NCBI RefSeq assembly: GCF_900101175.1
Contig: NZ_FNFQ01000002.1
Location: 368,203-432,202 of the forward strand
Direction: 5' to 3'
From: Stenotrophomonas pavanii
GTDB taxonomy: Bacteria > Pseudomonadota > Gammaproteobacteria > Xanthomonadales > Xanthomonadaceae
DNA: 64,000 nt
The first letter of the stretch is position 1. Each line of letters starts with the position of its first letter. A program made the translations under genes and the position numbers. The notes under the pieces were generated by a model, which did not search any database, had not been told where the DNA came from, and saw nothing but the letters and a program-made list of their open reading frames with translations. This document shows positions 60,914-64,000 of the stretch, one piece after another.

Positions 60914-61741
60914 ATGGCCAGTACATCCCCTGTTGATCAGAACACCCTGTGGAACGGTCCCGGCGGCCAGATATGGGTCGAACAGCAGGCCATCCTCGAT
61001 GGCCTGTTCCAGCCGATGGCCGACCTGCTGGCCGCCGAACTGCCGCAGGCCGTCACGCAACTGCTGGACATCGGCTGCGGCACCGGCGCCAGCCTGCTGG
61101 CCGCAGCGGCAGCGCGCCCGGCGGCGCACTGCACGGGGCTGGACATTTCCGCGCCGATGCTGGCGCTGGCCCGCCAACGCGCCGAGGCCGCCGGACGGGC
61201 GGCTGACTTCATCCTTGCCGATGCACAGCGGCATCCGCTGCCTTCCGCGCACTTCGACTGGATCCAGTCGCGGCTGGGGGTGATGTTCTTCGACAATACC
61301 GAGGCAGCCTTCGCCAACCTGCGCCGCGCGGCACGACCCCGCGCCGGCCTGCACTTCATTGCCTGGCGCAGTGCCGAGGAGAACCCGTTCATGACCACCG
61401 CCGAGCGCGCCATCGGCGATGCGCTGGATCTGCCGCCCCGCGTGCCCGGCGCGCCGGGACAGTTCGCCTTCGCCGATGGCGAACGCGTGCAGCGCCTGCT
61501 GCAGGCGGCCGGCTGGAACGATGTGGAGGTGACTGCCGTGGACCTGCCCTGCGCGCTCGCCCGCGACGACCTGCCCACCTATGTCGGCCAACTGGGCCCA
61601 TTGGGCATGGCATTGCGGACGTTGCCGGACGAACGCGCCCATCCACTGCTGTCCAGGGCGCTGGCGGCATTCGCACCGTTCATCGAGGGCGACCGCGTGC
61701 GCGTGGACGCCGCATGCTGGCAGGTACGCGCCCGCGCCTGA
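60914..61741 (+). CDS. class I SAM-dependent methyltransferase
   Basis: 275 residues. SAM-binding loop LLDIGCGTGASLL, acidic GLDISAPML and ILADAQRHPLP. Opens with NTLWNGPGGQIWVEQQ, the pattern of UbiE/SAM methyltransferases adjacent to MerR regulators. Start ATG at 60914. Target molecule unknown; detoxification or signalling is possible. Confidence 0.85.
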   Translation: MASTSPVDQNTLWNGPGGQIWVEQQAILDGLFQPMADLLAAELPQAVTQLLDIGCGTGASLLAAAAARPAAHCTGLDISAPMLALARQRAEAAGRAADFILADAQRHPLPSAHFDWIQSRLGVMFFDNTEAAFANLRRAARPRAGLHFIAWRSAEENPFMTTAERAIGDALDLPPRVPGAPGQFAFADGERVQRLLQAAGWNDVEVTAVDLPCALARDDLPTYVGQLGPLGMALRTLPDERAHPLLSRALAAFAPFIEGDRVRVDAACWQVRARA

Positions 61742-61747
61742 TACAGG

Positions 61748-61823
61748 AAAAGGGGACGGAGGGGATTAAGTCGTTTCCGGCACAGCCGGGGCAAGAACGA
61801 CTTAATCCCCTCCGTCCCCTTTT
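61748..61823. terminator. 28-bp perfect inverted repeat, bidirectional terminator
   Basis: Arms AAAAGGGGACGGAGGG... and its complement (61748-61775 and 61796-61823), loop ~20 bp, ending in a run of T on both strands. Sits between convergent genes. Left arm plus loop part is also present at 59619. Confidence 0.85.
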
Positions 61824-61827
61824 TCTT

Positions 61828-62091
61828 CTAGAGCGCCTCGCCGGCGTCGGCCAGGCGCGATTCGATCAGCGCGTACCACTGCTGCAGCACGTCGATCAGC
61901 ATGTCCAGCTCGGCATCGGTGCGCTGGGCCCGGCCGCTGCGCAGGCACGCCTGCGCTTCCTGCAGCTGGGCCAGGAAACCGGCCACCGTATCGGCCTGCA
62001 GGATCAGGCCTGGCAGTCGCCGCCCGGGGATGCGCACCACGGCGTGGTTGCCGAGCTGCCCGTACACGCTGAGAGTGGCTTCCGTCTTCAT
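61828..62091 (-). CDS. small protein, possibly DUF6959-like
   Basis: 87 residues from the ATG at 62091 (ATG at 62118 also in frame). Core LSVYGQLGNHAVVRIPGRRLPGLILQADTVAGF resembles a family that binds a small ligand, but I am not sure of the name. C-terminal half is helical (LDMLIDVLQQWYALIESRL). No partner nearby. Confidence 0.55.
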   Translation of the reverse strand: MKTEATLSVYGQLGNHAVVRIPGRRLPGLILQADTVAGFLAQLQEAQACLRSGRAQRTDAELDMLIDVLQQWYALIESRLADAGEAL

Positions 62092-62210
62092 GGAGAGGGG
62101 CAGGAATTGGGCATTCATCACGTGCACCGTTTGCAGACCTGAGCCGCCGGCAGGCGTGGACGACGGGGGAGACGTTGCCACGCCTGCCGGCAGTCAGGGG
62201 GGACTCGGGA

Positions 62211-62229
62211 TGCCGGGGCATTGCCCCGG
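62211..62229. terminator. hairpin after the OmpA lipoprotein gene
   Basis: GCCGGGGCA and TGCCCCGGC pair around a 1-nt loop, 11 bp past the OmpA-lipoprotein stop on the minus strand. Confidence 0.5.
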
Positions 62230-62239
62230 CGCAGGAAAT

Positions 62240-63082
62240 TCAACGCGGCTGCGCCATGCCGGCGATCTGCACGCGCCGGTTCGGTGCCAGGCACGCAATC
62301 AGCTCACGCCGGTTGCGCTGCGCGCACTGCACGATCGGCTCGGCGGCACCACGTCCTTCGGCACTGATGCTGGTGTCCGGCACGCCCCCCTGCACCAGCG
62401 CGGCGCGCACCGCCTCGGCACGCCGCTGCGACAGCGCCTGGTTGTAGTTGGCGCTGCCGATGCGGTCGGTGTAGCCGGTCACCCGGATCGACTGCACCTG
62501 TGCGGCCTCGCGTACCTGCGCCAGGATGCCCTGCACCGCGCGCTGCCCTTCGGCACTGAGCACTGCGCTGTCGAAGCCGAACAGCGCGTCGGCCGACAGC
62601 CGCAGCGGTTGTTCCGGCAGCGGCGCCGGCGCCAGTGCCGGTGGTGCCGGTGGCCGCGGCGGCTCGAGTACGGCCGCGCATGATTCCGGCTTCCAGTAGC
62701 CCGCCTGCGCAGTGCCCTTGCTGTCGAAGCGGACCTGGAACTGGCAGGTGAAGTACTCCGCGCCCTGTGCGGTGCGGAAATTGAACAGGTAATTCCACTC
62801 GCGTACGCCCCACATGCCTTCGTTGAAATGCGGCGTACCCAGCAGTGTGTACAGCTGCCGCTTGCTCATGCCCGGTGCGAACCGGCGCAGGTCGGCAACG
62901 TCGGGATAGATGCCTTCCTTCAGCGAGGCCTTCGAGACCTCCGGGAAGTGCACGGTGGTGGCGTCGGCCGGACCCTCGGCGGCCGGCGCATGGCTGCGGC
63001 ACGCGGCAAGCAGGCCCATTCCCAGGGCCAGGCCCAGCGTTGCGGCGAACCGGCCGGCGCGGGCGATACGATGCGGTTTCAT
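62240..63082 (-). CDS. OmpA-family lipoprotein
   Basis: 280 residues. Lipobox LLAAC with Cys28, an SmpA/BamE-like part (DLRRFAPGMSKRQLYTLLGTPHFNEG), then an OmpA C-terminal domain (LFGFDSAVLSAEGQRAV, VTGYTDRIGSANYNQALSQRRAEAVRAAL, APNRRVQIAG). It anchors outer membrane to peptidoglycan. AGGGGG precedes the ATG at 63082. Lies 61 bp after the adhesin gene on the same strand. Confidence 0.9.
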   Translation of the reverse strand: MKPHRIARAGRFAATLGLALGMGLLAACRSHAPAAEGPADATTVHFPEVSKASLKEGIYPDVADLRRFAPGMSKRQLYTLLGTPHFNEGMWGVREWNYLFNFRTAQGAEYFTCQFQVRFDSKGTAQAGYWKPESCAAVLEPPRPPAPPALAPAPLPEQPLRLSADALFGFDSAVLSAEGQRAVQGILAQVREAAQVQSIRVTGYTDRIGSANYNQALSQRRAEAVRAALVQGGVPDTSISAEGRGAAEPIVQCAQRNRRELIACLAPNRRVQIAGMAQPR

Positions 63083-63143
63083 GTCATTCCCCCTGTAGAC
63101 GTTTCCGCGATGCCGGGCCGCGCGTGCGGCCCGGCCGCGGGGA

Positions 63144-64000
63144 TCACCACTGGATGCCGGCACCGACGGCCACGCCGGCCTCGCCTCGGCTGTTGGTCGA
63201 ACCGCTGAACTTGTAGATCCAGCGACCGCCTTCGGAGACACCGGAGATGCCCACCGCCACGCCCGATTCGCCGTTGTAGCTGCCGGCCGCGATCGAGGCC
63301 ATGCTGCGGCCCGCTTCACTGGGCTGCGGCAGGGCGGCGGTGGCCATCGCCGAAGCGATACCGGCCGAGGCGCGGTTGTCGGTCTTGCGCAGGTCGCGCT
63401 CGAAGCCGCCCATGCGCTCATCGGTATAGGCCTTGGACCAGTCCAGGGTCTGCGCCATGCCCGACTTCAGCTGGTCCACGTTGACCGCGTCGGTACCGGC
63501 GGTACCGGCAGCGACGTTGCGTACCGTGGTCGGCCCGCTGCTGGTGCTGCCAAGGGTGACGCTGTTGTAGTTGGTGGCCCCATTGACCGTGGTGTCGTAG
63601 CGGATCGTGCCCTGCTGCGAGGCCTGCAGCTGGCGCACGTTGACCGCGTCGGTGGCCTGCGAACCGTCGGCCACGTTGACCACCTGGCGTTCGGCACCGC
63701 TGGCACCCACCGAGACCGTGTTGGCACGGTTGGCCACCGAGCCCGCACCCAGCGCCACCGAGTTGTCGGCCTGCGCCTGTGAACCATTGCCCAGCGCGGT
63801 CGCGTTGGCCCCGGCCGCGCTGGAGCCTGCACCACCGGCGGCCGAGTTGGCACCACTGGCGGATGGGTCGGCCAGGTTGTTGGTGTTGTTGGCACGGAAG
63901 CTGCCGGCGACGTTGGTGATGTTCTGGATCTTCTGGTCGGTGTAGGCCTTGGACTGGTCGATGGCGTAGTTCACGCCGTTCTTCAGCTGGCCGACGTTGG
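63144..64000 (-). CDS. trimeric autotransporter adhesin, C-terminal part (runs off the window)
   Basis: At least 285 residues, open to the window edge. Head/stalk repeats ([60 protein letters not shown]) are the YadA/Hia head and neck motifs, and the end ([38 protein letters not shown], then [10 protein letters not shown]) is the YadA membrane anchor. A surface adhesin; full length is outside the window. Confidence 0.93.
   Translation of the reverse strand, partial: NVGQLKNGVNYAIDQSKAYTDQKIQNITNVAGSFRANNTNNLADPSASGANSAAGGAGSSAAGANATALGNGSQAQADNSVALGAGSVANRANTVSVGASGAERQVVNVADGSQATDAVNVRQLQASQQGTIRYDTTVNGATNYNSVTLGSTSSGPTTVRNVAAGTAGTDAVNVDQLKSGMAQTLDWSKAYTDERMGGFERDLRKTDNRASAGIASAMATAALPQPSEAGRSMASIAAGSYNGESGVAVGISGVSEGGRWIYKFSGSTNSRGEAGVAVGAGIQW

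Overview
The window looks like chromosomal DNA from a Stenotrophomonas, most likely the S. maltophilia complex. The evidence is uniformly high GC, many short GTAG-headed palindromes (the SMAG family described from that species), a catecholate siderophore operon in the order entC-E-B-B'-F-A, and xanthomonad-type neighbours (two TonB-dependent receptors, RcnB, a DUF3348/DUF802 operon). I see no tRNA, rRNA, CRISPR array, prophage or classical insertion sequence.

Layout. 1-1.2 kb: start of a secreted RHS/YD-type protein, cut by the window edge. 1.5-7.7 kb: a secreted hydrolase, then an AraC regulator divergent from an aromatic-acid/fusaric-acid type efflux operon (FUSC, DUF1656, HlyD, outer-membrane factor). 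7.9-10.3 kb: small exported proteins. 10.4-14.6 kb: a PmrAB-like two-component system followed by dgkA and an EptA/MCR-type phosphoethanolamine transferase, a lipid A modification module. 14.5-15.5 kb: an M14-type peptidase with a paralogue at 54.6-55.6 kb. 15.6-19.5 kb: DUF3348, a MotA-like protein with a very long tail, a MotB/OmpA-like partner and DUF2894, a predicted ion-driven motor of unknown role. 19.5-20.9 kb: a SMAG array and a REP-associated transposase. 20.9-30.4 kb: the siderophore operon with its MFS exporter, all on the minus strand and translationally coupled. 30.6-34.1 kb: a DUF3817 protein, an LLM oxidoreductase, a GNAT enzyme and a thioredoxin lipoprotein. 34.3-35.8 kb: Mn superoxide dismutase, flavin reductase and a TPR protein with overlapping ends. 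35.8-38.8 kb: fatty acid desaturase, ferredoxin reductase and TetR, with a palindromic operator between them. 38.9-40.8 kb: mntR and mntH around an MntR box. 41.0-45.3 kb: ribonucleotide reductase nrdAB with flavodoxin and thioredoxin. 45.7-51.8 kb: a dehydrogenase, a TonB receptor and a BetT-type transporter. 52.0-54.2 kb: a VOC protein, mdtJI and a LysR regulator. 55.7-63.1 kb: a FecA-like receptor, a ClC channel, an MgtC-like protein, a MerR regulator with a methyltransferase, and an OmpA lipoprotein. 63.1-64 kb: the C-terminus of a trimeric autotransporter adhesin.

Two themes stand out. Metal handling recurs: a siderophore with Fur-like boxes, MntR/MntH, MnSOD, RcnB and FecA. The second theme is the palindromes. 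I count 31 units of 23-24 nt with the plan GTAG + 8-9 bp arm + short loop + arm, in four arm families. At three convergent gene boundaries (19.5, 49.6 and 54.2 kb) these palindromes are interleaved with extra copies of the 3' ends of the flanking genes. That pattern, and the long-tailed MotAB-like operon, are the strongest leads for something not well described.
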